A stretch of 12,535 bases of DNA from Chloroflexota bacterium (lineage in GTDB: Bacteria; Chloroflexota; Anaerolineae; UBA4142), in NCBI GenBank assembly GCA_023380675.1, contig JAMCRS010000141.1, forward strand, positions 1 through 12,535, given 5' to 3'. The position numbers and the translations under genes were made by a program. Positions 1-5,500 of this stretch are shown piece by piece. Under the pieces are notes generated by a model that worked only from the letters and a program-made list of their open reading frames with translations, did no database searches and was not told the DNA's origin. How positions within the stretch are numbered: position 1 is the first letter of the stretch; every line of letters starts with the position of its first letter.

Positions 1-457
1 CGGTCATCGTTTCGTAGACGAGCCCGCCCACCAGCCCTCCCAGGATGCCTCCCACCGCGCCGTAGCCGGCGCGCTTGAGCTTGAGATTCATCAATCCATC
101 GCCCAGACCGAGAAAGAGACCGAGCAGGGTCCAGCCCAACGTCCGTCCGACAATGCCTCCCTTGAGAAACAGAAAGAGCCCTTCGCCGATCAGAAGCCCC
201 ATCGTTCCGCTGATCAGGCCCGCGAAGCATCCCAGCATCGCTCCGAGCACGGCGCGGCGGAACGATCTCTGCACGACGAGTCCGCCGACCGAGCCGGTCA
301 TCAGTCCGATGAACGCCCCGACCCCGGCCCCGACGAAGGTGTAGGCGATCAGAATGTTCCATTCGCCCGTCGGAAAGAGCCCGACCACGAACCATCCGAT
401 CAGTCCGCCGAGCGCTCCAAAGACGGCGTTGTAGTAGATCTGCACGAATCGGTTCAT
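1..457 (-). CDS. Glycine-rich polytopic membrane protein, partial (C-terminus outside window)
   Basis: An uninterrupted frame runs from an ATG at 457 to the window edge (152 codons, no stop). It opens MNRFVQIYYNAVFGALGGLI and consists of hydrophobic segments rich in evenly spaced Gly (GALGGLIGW, GAGVGAFIGL, GSVGGLV, GGILGGLVGGLV), typical of glycine-zipper-like helices packed in a membrane. I count about five likely membrane segments. A strong Shine-Dalgarno, AGGAGG, lies seven bases before the ATG. The gene starts 45 bp after the vWA gene on the same strand, so it is probably the third gene of that operon. Proteins starting like this can carry an FHA or other soluble domain at the C-terminus (recalled from similar clusters, not visible here). 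The function is unknown; an envelope role is inferred only from the membrane helices and the neighbours. Confidence 0.8.
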   Translation of the reverse strand, partial: MNRFVQIYYNAVFGALGGLIGWFVVGLFPTGEWNILIAYTFVGAGVGAFIGLMTGSVGGLVVQRSFRRAVLGAMLGCFAGLISGTMGLLIGEGLFLFLKGGIVGRTLGWTLLGLFLGLGDGLMNLKLKRAGYGAVGGILGGLVGGLVYETMT

Positions 458-502
458 CGCTCTCCCTCCTGCAGTATCCGCAAACCGCTCCCGGATCGCC
501 GG

Positions 503-1840
503 TCAACGCGGCAGCCCGCACCGGGGACAGAAACGCGCGGCCGCGCGCAGAGACGCTCCGCACCGCGGACACGTGAAGAGCGCCGGCGCATTTGCAATGG
601 GGGCAGGTCCATACGAAGGCGGTCCCGCCGCGGGGCCCCCGGCGGATACCGGCTGCCCGCACGAATTGCAGAAACGCGCTTCCGGCCGCAACAGGGGGCG
701 GCCGCAGTGCGGACAGCCGGCCGTCGACCGCAGGGGCGTGCCCTTTCCGTTCGACGACGCGGAGGCCGTGCGCCGCCGGGCGAGGAACGGCAGCGGTAGG
801 ACCAACGCGAGGAGCAGCGGAGCTAGAAACATCAGCGCGACCGGCACGTTCGAGCGAATGTTGACCAGATGCTGCTCGACGTAACTGCCGCTGGCCGTGC
901 CCCCGCTCGCGGGCGCGCCGCCTCCCGCGCGCACGGCAACCTCGATGTCCCGATGCGTGCCGTCGTAGGTGGGACGGGGGCTGCGGTAACTGATCCGATA
1001 CTGCGAGGCGATGGTCGTGCCAAGCTTGTCGATGATCCCGGTAAAGTCGGTGGAGGGAGTCAGCTCGAAAAACTCGCCGTTCGTCTGCTCCACGAGTTTG
1101 TGGAAATCGGGGTGGTCGTAGGTCACCGCGTACAGCGTGATCGCCTTGCCCGTGAGGATCGCCGCGGTTCGATCCGCCGTGAGATCGGGATCGTTGAATA
1201 GGGTGCCCCCGTCGGGCGGGTCGCCGAAATGATGCGGTGGAGCGTCCGTGATGAGGATAATGATCCGTTGGGTCGCGCTGCGAAAGTTCAGCGCGCTCGC
1301 CTGCTTGAGCGCGCCAAAATCGTTCTCCGCGTCCCCGTCTCCGCCGTTCGCGTGCAGGGTTTCGATCCAGCCCTTGAATTCGTCGACGCTCTCTGTCAAG
1401 TCGCCGTTGGTCCGGAAGACGCCGCGAACGCTGTCGCCAAACGCAACCAGGCCCAGCCGATAGTCCCGGTTCTGGTCCTGGAGTTTCTGAGCGAATGCGA
1501 TGCACGTCTGCTTGACCCCTTCGATTTCGTCCGTCATGCTGCCCGTCGTGTCGAAAACGAAGACAATGTCGACCGGCCGCGCCTCGCCGGTCCCGGCAAA
1601 GTCCGTGATCTCCACCGGTGTGCCGTCTTCCGTCACGTTCATGTCTTCTTGACGCAAGCCGCCCACCGGCTGTCCCGCGCTGTCACGCACGTTGACGTGC
1701 AGCGTGATCGTGGGATAGCTCGTCGTGTCGACCTGCGCGAGAGTGACGGCGTACGGACCCTGTGCGTCCAGTTCCCCCGGCACCAGCGCCAGCGCTACCA
1801 GCGCCGCCGCAAGCCGAACCAGTTGCGTGGCATGCTTCAT
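503..1840 (-). CDS. vWA-domain protein with signal sequence, one TM helix and two C-terminal zinc ribbons
   Basis: 445 aa. Residues 1-27 form a signal peptide (charged start, Ala/Leu core, likely cleavage near LDAQG). Residues 30-85 look like an Ig-like or CarboxypepD-reg-like beta domain. Residues 90-280 are a von Willebrand A domain with the metal-site (MIDAS) motif D97-T-T-G-S101 and a later ITDAPPH strand (D199). One membrane helix lies near residues 333-354, followed by RRR. Two CxxC zinc ribbons follow: CPHCG...FCNSCG (376-394) and CPRCG...FCPRCG (424-442). Expected topology: vWA outside, zinc ribbons inside. GGAGGT precedes the ATG at 1840 by four bases. It follows the TM2-like gene by 27 bp, and that gene also carries a zinc ribbon of the same type. 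vWA domains bind protein ligands through a metal ion; the ligand here is unknown. Confidence 0.88.
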   Translation of the reverse strand: MKHATQLVRLAAALVALALVPGELDAQGPYAVTLAQVDTTSYPTITLHVNVRDSAGQPVGGLRQEDMNVTEDGTPVEITDFAGTGEARPVDIVFVFDTTGSMTDEIEGVKQTCIAFAQKLQDQNRDYRLGLVAFGDSVRGVFRTNGDLTESVDEFKGWIETLHANGGDGDAENDFGALKQASALNFRSATQRIIILITDAPPHHFGDPPDGGTLFNDPDLTADRTAAILTGKAITLYAVTYDHPDFHKLVEQTNGEFFELTPSTDFTGIIDKLGTTIASQYRISYRSPRPTYDGTHRDIEVAVRAGGGAPASGGTASGSYVEQHLVNIRSNVPVALMFLAPLLLALVLPLPFLARRRTASASSNGKGTPLRSTAGCPHCGRPLLRPEARFCNSCGQPVSAGGPAAGPPSYGPAPIANAPALFTCPRCGASLRAAARFCPRCGLPR

Positions 1841-1867
1841 GCTGACCTCCGGCCGCTCGTGCGGCGC

Positions 1868-2290
1868 CTACCCAAACAGCTCTGGATGCGCCTTCACATA
1901 GTTGCTCAGTGAGATCGTCGACACCGCGATGAGAACGATGTTGACCGGCACGGTACAAAAACATCCAAACCCCACCGAAAAGAGGCCGATCACGATCGCC
2001 ATCAGGTCCCAGATCAGGACGCCTACCAGCCACGCAATTCCGGCGGACGTATTACCGGCGTAGAGCCAGCCGATCCCCAGGATGCCGAACAAACCCGGCA
2101 AGATCTCCAGGATGTATGCGATCGAGCGGTCCTTGAGCGGGCGCACGTACGCCTGGGGATTGGGATACAGCGGCTGCAGGCTGACCGGCGGCGCGGCGGG
2201 GATCTCCCCCGCCGATCCGATCTCTTTGCCGCAGCTCATGCAAAAACGCACGGGCGACGGGTTCGGATAACCACAATGCGGACAATTCAT
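1868..2290 (-). CDS. Zinc-ribbon plus TM2-like small membrane protein
   Basis: 140 aa. The N-terminus is a zinc ribbon, CPHCG at 3-7 and CMSCG at 17-21, followed by a Pro-rich linker (30-50). The C-terminal half (about 55-130) holds two to three hydrophobic helices. The segment GLFGILGIGWLYAGN (66-80) resembles the GxxGxxxxYxG core of TM2-domain proteins. The start at 2290 is supported by AAGGGGG five bases upstream, and the gene ends with TAG. It is the first gene of the leftward operon and shares its zinc-ribbon style with the vWA protein 27 bp downstream, so the two probably act together at the membrane. TM2 proteins have no single defined biochemical role, so no specific function is claimed. 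Confidence 0.82.
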   Translation of the reverse strand: MNCPHCGYPNPSPVRFCMSCGKEIGSAGEIPAAPPVSLQPLYPNPQAYVRPLKDRSIAYILEILPGLFGILGIGWLYAGNTSAGIAWLVGVLIWDLMAIVIGLFSVGFGCFCTVPVNIVLIAVSTISLSNYVKAHPELFG

Positions 2291-2312
2291 GAGTTCCCCC
2301 TTGAGAGATTTG

Positions 2313-2341
2313 ATTATCGACGTTCACGATCACGATGTCGC
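2313..2341 (-). promoter_or_regulatory. Putative sigma70 promoter of the zinc-ribbon/vWA operon
   Basis: Read on the minus strand: GCGACA (2341-2336), a 17-bp spacer, then GATAAT (2318-2313). The start of transcription would be near 2306, leaving a leader of about 15 nt that contains the AAGGGGG ribosome site. The spacer carries a tandem ATCGTG ATCGTG. The -35 matches only four of six consensus bases, so this is moderate support. The rest of 2291-2546 shows no gene that I can support. Confidence 0.4.
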
Positions 2342-2546
2342 CCATTTGATTTGCCCGGGCAACCAGTCCATCGCGCCGCGGCTGCGGATCGGACCGGTTC
2401 CCAAGCTCTTGCTCGCGGTCGTCGCCGCGCGCCGTCTCACGCAAGCGATCGCCGCCGACCGCCAGCCGCGAGACGGGATCCCAACCGCGCGCCGCATTCC
2501 TAGCCGAATATCTAGCCGCGGCGAATCTGCTTTTGGTCGGCGTAGG

Positions 2547-2786
2547 TCAAACCGCGAGGCCCGGCGAATCGATTGCCGCGCCCCTACGTTCGGACGAGCA
2601 CTGCTCCGGCGTCGCCGACCCGGCGGCCGCTTCGACGAGCGTGTTGTATTCGTCGATTCCGATAATCATCGCCACCGGTCTGCCAAAGTTGTGGATCACA
2701 AATCGTTCTCCTTTGAACCGCGCCCGTTCGACAATGTCTCTGGAATGGACGCGCAGATCGGTCGCACTGATCGAATTGAGCTTCAT
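2547..2786 (-). CDS. Phd/YefM-type antitoxin (orphan)
   Basis: 79 aa from the ATG at 2786, which has AGGAGG nine bases upstream. The longer frame reaching back to 3071 is not protein-like. The sequence opens MKLNSISATDLRVHSRDIVE and continues with an RFVIHNFGRPVAMIIGIDEY segment. This is the pattern of Phd/YefM antitoxins: an N-terminal DNA-binding fold (a strand-helix such as 'isatelr..lsd.l..v'), then 'G..rPvAvii...ey..l' around residues 35-50. The C-terminal 25 residues (from about 55) would form the toxin-binding tail, but here they are short and Ser/Glu/Ala-rich. In this family the antitoxin represses its own promoter and neutralises a Doc, RelE/YoeB or PIN toxin. No such toxin gene is seen on either side, so it may be orphaned, regulatory, or act on a toxin elsewhere. 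Confidence 0.75.
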   Translation of the reverse strand: MKLNSISATDLRVHSRDIVERARFKGERFVIHNFGRPVAMIIGIDEYNTLVEAAAGSATPEQCSSERRGAAIDSPGLAV

Positions 2787-2982
2787 GCCGTCGCCTCCTG
2801 GCATCGCCCAGCGATCGACGAGGGCGGTCGTTCGGCCGGAACACCCGAAAAAAACGACGCGACGCTCGGCGTGATTAGCTTGGGTCATCACGCGAGCATC
2901 GCGTCCGTTCGTCCCGTGAGCGGACTTGCCTACCACTGGAACCGTTCCCCCCTGCGTTCTGTTGCATGGCACGAGTCCCAGC

Positions 2983-2998
2983 CATCGTCTTGACGATG
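2983..2998. repeat. 16-bp palindrome
   Basis: CATCGTC-TT-GACGATG is a perfect inverted repeat with seven-base arms and a two-base centre. With a one-base bulge it extends outward by AGC/GCT. It lies about 200 bp upstream of the antitoxin start. It could be an operator or an RNA hairpin; there is no T-tract, so it is not an obvious terminator. Confidence 0.55.
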
Positions 2999-3038
2999 CT
3001 GGCCGTACCGGCCGCTCCAGTTCCTGTCTTGGTACGAC

Positions 3039-3074
3039 TATGTGGTTTTGTTCAATTGTTGAGAATCCCACATA
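3039..3074. repeat. Inverted repeat TATGTGG / CCACATA around CAATTG
   Basis: Perfect seven-base arms (3039-3045 and 3068-3074) flank a 22-base loop with the palindrome CAATTG (3053-3058). The base composition shifts to AT-rich here. The function is unknown; a protein-binding site or a small stem-loop is possible. Confidence 0.4.
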
Positions 3075-3157
3075 TTATATCTGCCCCGGGTCGTAATTAG
3101 GTAAAGCGCAGGTTAAATTCTGGTCAGTCATGCTGCGACCTCATTCCGGCAAGCCGC

Positions 3158-3328
3158 TCAGTCCTGCGGAGTGAGCCTCTCATAATCTGTACGTATCACG
3201 CAATATGATGTAATTGTGATTCCATATCTTTCAAACTCAGGCGACCAGTTCGGCTCTCCGCCTCCCTGAGCGCACGCCGCCAGCAGCCTGGCGTGCTCAA
3301 CCCGGTACCGCAGACTGTGCGACTCCAT
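3158..3328 (-). CDS. Hypothetical 56-aa protein (uncertain)
   Basis: The frame starts at the ATG at 3328, directly preceded by in-frame TAG TAA, and ends with TGA at 3158. The second half reads PNWSPEFERYGITITSYCVI and then RTDYERLTPQD, with amino-acid use more natural than the other frames here. The first half is MESHSLRYRVEHARLLAACA. I do not recognise the family. Its bases are richer in A/T than the flanking genes (for example the stretch around 3185-3235), which would fit a gene acquired separately or a remnant. No Shine-Dalgarno precedes the ATG, which weakens the call. It could be the tail of a longer lost gene. Confidence 0.3.
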   Translation of the reverse strand: MESHSLRYRVEHARLLAACAQGGGEPNWSPEFERYGITITSYCVIRTDYERLTPQD

Positions 3329-3377
3329 TTACTATTGAAATTCGCCAAAGATACCGTTCGGCGGTCGCGCGACATTA

Positions 3378-3386
3378 TGCTATAAT
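3378..3386 (+). promoter_or_regulatory. Extended -10 promoter of the membrane-protein pair
   Basis: TGC-TATAAT is a perfect -10 with the TGn extension. Upstream TTCGGC (3357-3362) is a poor -35 at 18 bp, as is usual for extended -10 promoters. The transcript would start near 3393, about 20 nt before the ATG at 3414. Confidence 0.6.
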
Positions 3387-3413
3387 CGGATCACTGCCGT
3401 ACGCGAGGAGACA

Positions 3414-3584
3414 ATGTTGCAGCGACATGTTCCGTTCTTTCTGCTCGCCTTCGTCGTCGTCTACGTCGGACTCGTCGGCCTCACCGTTCACATCGAATGG
3501 CGCGCGATGGCCACGCTCCTGGCGCCGATCCTGTGGCTCGGGTTGTACGGGCTGTTCGGCGCAGACCGGTCTGCGGCCAAATGA
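3414..3584 (+). CDS. Small two-helix membrane protein, 56 aa
   Basis: The frame runs from the ATG at 3414 to TGA at 3582-3584. It opens MLQRHVPFFLLAFVVVYVGL, has a first membrane helix at about 7-24 and a second at about 32-49 (ATLLAPILWLGLYGLFG), and ends in a charged tail, ADRSAAK. GAGGAG lies three bases before the ATG. The extended -10 promoter is 28 bp upstream. Its stop overlaps the next start in the sequence AAATGACC, so the two genes are translationally coupled. I do not recognise a family. It is too short for most ORF cut-offs. The coupling suggests it is a partner subunit or small accessory of the polytopic protein that follows. Confidence 0.65.
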   Translation: MLQRHVPFFLLAFVVVYVGLVGLTVHIEWRAMATLLAPILWLGLYGLFGADRSAAK

Positions 3585-4168
3585 CCATGTTCACTTATCT
3601 GGTCGAATTCTTGTCGCTCGTCCTGTTCATCGGCTGTGTCTGGCACGCGACGCGATTCGAGGGCCGCGGCTTTGCGCAACAGTGGTTCGTCGGCGCGTAC
3701 CTGTACGCGTTCATTCGAGAAACGATCACCCAAGTCTTTCTCCAGACGGACGCATACGCCCCCACCATCATGCGCCTCGGAGCGGCGCCGGCATTCGTCG
3801 GGCTGTTGTGGGGCAGCGTCTTTTATCTCGCACTCCAATTCGCCCGCCGCTTCGTCCCGCCGGAACGCGGCGCGGCGACCGCTGCGCTCGTCTTTGCGAT
3901 TGCGGCGAGCATCGCCTTGCCGATCGAAGCGGAGGCGGCGCAGCTGCACTGGTGGCTCTACGAAGGCACGTCGGCGACCCTGTTTGGCGGCGTCCCGTGG
4001 GACGTGCCGCTCGTTTGGGGCGCCGGCGCGGTGATCTTTTTCGCGGTCTTTTCCAAGGTCACTCAATCGCGCCTCCCCGATCGCGGCAAGCTGTACGCGA
4101 TGGTCACTCTTTCGCCGGCGATTGCCGCAGCCCATCTGCTCTTCGCCCTCGTCCTCGGCGCGGTGTAA
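3581..4168 (+). CDS. Polytopic membrane protein, weakly CruF/carotenoid-biosynthesis-like
   Basis: 195 aa from the ATG at 3581, chosen because it overlaps the previous stop by four bases; an alternative ATG is at 3587. I see about six hydrophobic segments (roughly 5-22, 33-50, 66-88, 99-118, 140-158 and 172-194). Around residues 113-145 the string E..A..L.WW.YEG, then GGVPWDVPLVWG, resembles the 'D..A...G.W.W...G.P..N..GW' pattern of the carotenoid biosynthesis (DUF422/CruF) membrane family. In that family the protein hydrates or modifies carotenoid end groups, but the match here is from memory and partial. No other carotenoid gene is present in the window. It could equally be an unassigned membrane protein. 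It forms a two-gene unit with the 56-aa protein. Confidence 0.6.
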   Translation: MTMFTYLVEFLSLVLFIGCVWHATRFEGRGFAQQWFVGAYLYAFIRETITQVFLQTDAYAPTIMRLGAAPAFVGLLWGSVFYLALQFARRFVPPERGAATAALVFAIAASIALPIEAEAAQLHWWLYEGTSATLFGGVPWDVPLVWGAGAVIFFAVFSKVTQSRLPDRGKLYAMVTLSPAIAAAHLLFALVLGAV

Positions 4169-4170
4169 CC

Positions 4171-4208
4171 AAAAACGGACCTGGATCGCTAACGACCGGC
4201 CAGGTCTG
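4171..4208 (-). terminator. Intrinsic terminator for the leftward DUF1638 transcript
   Basis: On the minus strand CAGACCTGG (4208-4200) pairs with CCAGGTCCG (4184-4176), a nine-pair stem including one G-U, around a 15-base loop. TTTTT (4175-4171) follows directly. It lies between convergent genes, just after the stop of the plus-strand membrane gene. In the plus direction there is no T-run, so it should act mainly on the minus-strand transcript. Confidence 0.65.
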
Positions 4209-4255
4209 TCCCGTCCTGCGCGTAGAGCCGGCGGCGCCGCGTCCGGCGGTTTCAG

Positions 4256-4513
4256 TCAGATCGATTCCCGTACCGTCGGCCCGGTCTCATGCGCGCCGGT
4301 CTTGAGCGCGAACGAAGCCGCAAAACCGAGCGCAACGGCGGCAACGATCGGCACCACTCCCGCCCCCCAATTGGCTCCCTCGATCACCGCTCCCACGATC
4401 GGCGGCCCTATGAGCATTCCCAGGTTTTGCCCAACGCTCAGTATTCCCAGCGCCATGCCCGCCCCTTGACGACCCGTTACCGTTTCCGGGGCAAGCGTGG
4501 CCGCGTCCGTCAT
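4256..4513 (-). pseudogene. C-terminal fragment of an MFS transporter
   Basis: 85 codons from an ATG at 4513. The fragment opens MTDAATLAPETVTGRQGAGM and continues with SVGQNLGMLIGPPIVGAVIE and VVPIVAAVALGFAASFAL. This is how major facilitator transporters end: the loop before TM11, 'NLG..iGP.i.G' in TM11, then TM12. A full MFS protein has about 400 residues and 12 helices, so roughly 80% is missing. The ATG overlaps the stop of the DUF1638 gene (ATGA), so the piece may still be translated by coupling. Two helices alone cannot transport by the MFS mechanism. I infer a deletion that joined the tail of the transporter to the end of DUF1638. A small functional two-helix protein is possible but less likely. 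Confidence 0.75.
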
Positions 4514-5196
4514 TGCTGCACGGCAGCCGGCTCGCTCGCTGTGAAATCCTCGTAACGGATCTCGCCGCCCGGCGGAACGACCAGGAACTCGTCGTCCCAC
4601 GGTCCAAAGAGCATCTTCTCTGCCAGCCGCGGCGAGCCTTCGATCTCGTCGTACTGCAGTCCGAATCGCGCGCTCGTTTCTCGCGTATATTCACGGTAGC
4701 GCTCGACGTCGTACTGGCCGGTGTTGATGAAAGCGAGGCGCGTATAGTTCTTGAGCATCAGCTGGGTCATTCGATTCGCCTTTTCTTCGCCGTAACGCTC
4801 GACCAGAGCATTGTGTTCTTCAAAGGGGGTATCGCCCGCTTCGATCCACCCTTTGGTCAGATAGTATGTGCCAGGAACGCGACTCGCCTGCTCGCGATAG
4901 GCGTCCCGTGAACCGAGGAAAAGGGCAATGCAGTCGTCCACGCGGGGGATGACGAGGGTGCACGAATTCGCGCGCAAACCGACGACGGCGAGCGAACATA
5001 ATCCATACCCAAGCAGGATGACGTCAGCCTGCGTGCTGGCGATGTCTATGGCTTGTTGCAGCGATCGTTTGAGCTCGCCGGGGCAAAGGTGAAGGCCAAA
5101 ATCAAGAACTTGGTGCTTGATGTCCGGGGGCAGCAGTGGGAGCAGTTCTTCGACGACGGTTGCGCATGCAATAACTTGGCGCCGTTTTTCAGTCAT
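4510..5196 (-). CDS. DUF1638 family protein
   Basis: 228 aa from the ATG at 5196, chosen because GAGAGG precedes it by seven bases and VIAC follows the charged start; an upstream in-frame ATG at 5232 would lie inside the promoter. Family signatures: VIAC (C11), GLHLCPGEL (H36, C38), LLGYGLC (C67), LVIPRVDDCIALFLGSRDAY (85-100) and PGTYYLTKGW. The Cys/His set suggests metal or cofactor binding. In other genomes DUF1638 genes often sit near corrinoid-dependent methyltransferase systems (general knowledge); none is in this window. It is divergent from the GntR regulator, with an operator inside its promoter, so it is likely the regulator's target. The MFS tail follows with an ATGA overlap. Confidence 0.85.
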   Translation of the reverse strand: MTEKRRQVIACATVVEELLPLLPPDIKHQVLDFGLHLCPGELKRSLQQAIDIASTQADVILLGYGLCSLAVVGLRANSCTLVIPRVDDCIALFLGSRDAYREQASRVPGTYYLTKGWIEAGDTPFEEHNALVERYGEEKANRMTQLMLKNYTRLAFINTGQYDVERYREYTRETSARFGLQYDEIEGSPRLAEKMLFGPWDDEFLVVPPGGEIRYEDFTASEPAAVQQ

Positions 5197-5222
5197 ACGT
5201 GTCCTCTCTGACACAGTACCAT

Positions 5223-5244
5223 ACTTATACACTTATATATAAGT
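5223..5244. promoter_or_regulatory. Putative operator: three ACTTATA half-sites
   Basis: ACTTATA occurs at 5223-5229 and 5231-5237, and its inverse TATAAGT at 5238-5244. The last two form a perfect 14-bp palindrome between -35 and -10 of the DUF1638 promoter. A related half-site, AGTTATATAT (5325-5334), lies on the other side, near the start of the divergent regulator transcript. The GntR/UTRA protein encoded next door is the obvious candidate to bind here, as such regulators usually bind their own divergent intergenic region. Confidence 0.55.
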
Positions 5245-5250
5245 TGTCAA
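5224..5250 (-). promoter_or_regulatory. Promoter of the DUF1638 gene
   Basis: On the minus strand a perfect TTGACA (5250-5245) is followed after 15 bp by TATAAG (5229-5224); a 17-bp spacing would use the weaker TAAGTA. The ATG is about 27 bp further on. A perfect palindrome fills almost the whole spacer. The short spacer plus an operator between -35 and -10 suggests tight control. Confidence 0.6.
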
Positions 5251-5293
5251 GACTTGCTTGCTCCTTTCCTTCTAGCTAGTCTCCAGGCAATGC

Positions 5294-5322
5294 TTGATTT
5301 TACGTTCATTTCTGGATATTGT
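5294..5322 (+). promoter_or_regulatory. Putative promoter of the GntR regulator
   Basis: TTGATT (5294-5299), a 17-bp spacer and TATTGT (5317-5322) give a plausible sigma70 promoter with a transcript start near 5330. TATAGT (5322-5327) is an alternative -10. The AGTTATATAT half-site overlaps the expected start, consistent with autoregulation. Confidence 0.4.
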
Positions 5323-5386
5323 ATAGTTATATATGGAGGCGGTGACGCCTGAAACAACACCTCCAACGGCAGTTGAGCCGTCTAAT

Positions 5387-5500
5387 ATGAAAAGGCTCAG
5401 CCAGCCCACCCTCAACCGCGACCACATGGGGCGCGATCACATTGACCGTGATTCCTACGAACCGGCTTACGCGTAGCTCGTAAACATCCTTCGCCGCCAG
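5387..5500 (+). other. Upstream part of the GntR frame, interrupted by TAG at 5474
   Basis: The frame of the GntR gene stays open leftward from 5501, except for one TAG at 5474-5476. Before it there are in-frame ATGs at 5333, 5387 and 5426. The translation around the stop is IDRDSYEPAYA, stop, LVNILRRQVAEG, which fits the normal GntR start '..y.QL...LR..I..G' if the TAG were CAG (Gln). A single C-to-T change explains it. None of the upstream ATGs has a good Shine-Dalgarno. Confidence 0.65.

Larger units (their letters stand above)
2787..3157. other. Stretch without a supported gene, with inverted repeats
   Basis: Open frames cross this stretch on both strands, but their translations are Arg/Pro-rich or look random and lack recognisable motifs. 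What can be seen are two inverted repeats, listed separately, a GC-rich left part and an AT-richer right part after about 3040. No tRNA-like fold or gene was recognised. Confidence 0.5.

Noticed and set aside
2504..2518. Direct repeat CTAGCCG...CTAGCCG as a possible attachment site
   Set aside because: It is only seven bases long, with no integrase, tRNA or mobile gene nearby.
2289..2993. Long plus-strand frame of 234 codons across the antitoxin region
   Set aside because: The translation is Arg-rich and without motifs, and it lies opposite the antitoxin gene, which has a family match and a ribosome site.
2787..3071. N-terminal extension of the antitoxin frame up to 3071
   Set aside because: The extra residues show no family pattern, while the ATG at 2786 has AGGAGG and matches normal Phd/YefM starts.
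3075..3131. 18-codon minus-strand frame starting at an ATG with GAGGT upstream
   Set aside because: The ribosome site is good, but the peptide is too short to judge and has no recognisable feature.
5474..5476. Pyrrolysine or genome-wide amber recoding as the reason for the in-frame TAG
   Set aside because: The site fits Gln in GntR proteins, the same gene ends with TAG, and no pyl gene or methylamine methyltransferase is in the window; a point mutation is simpler.
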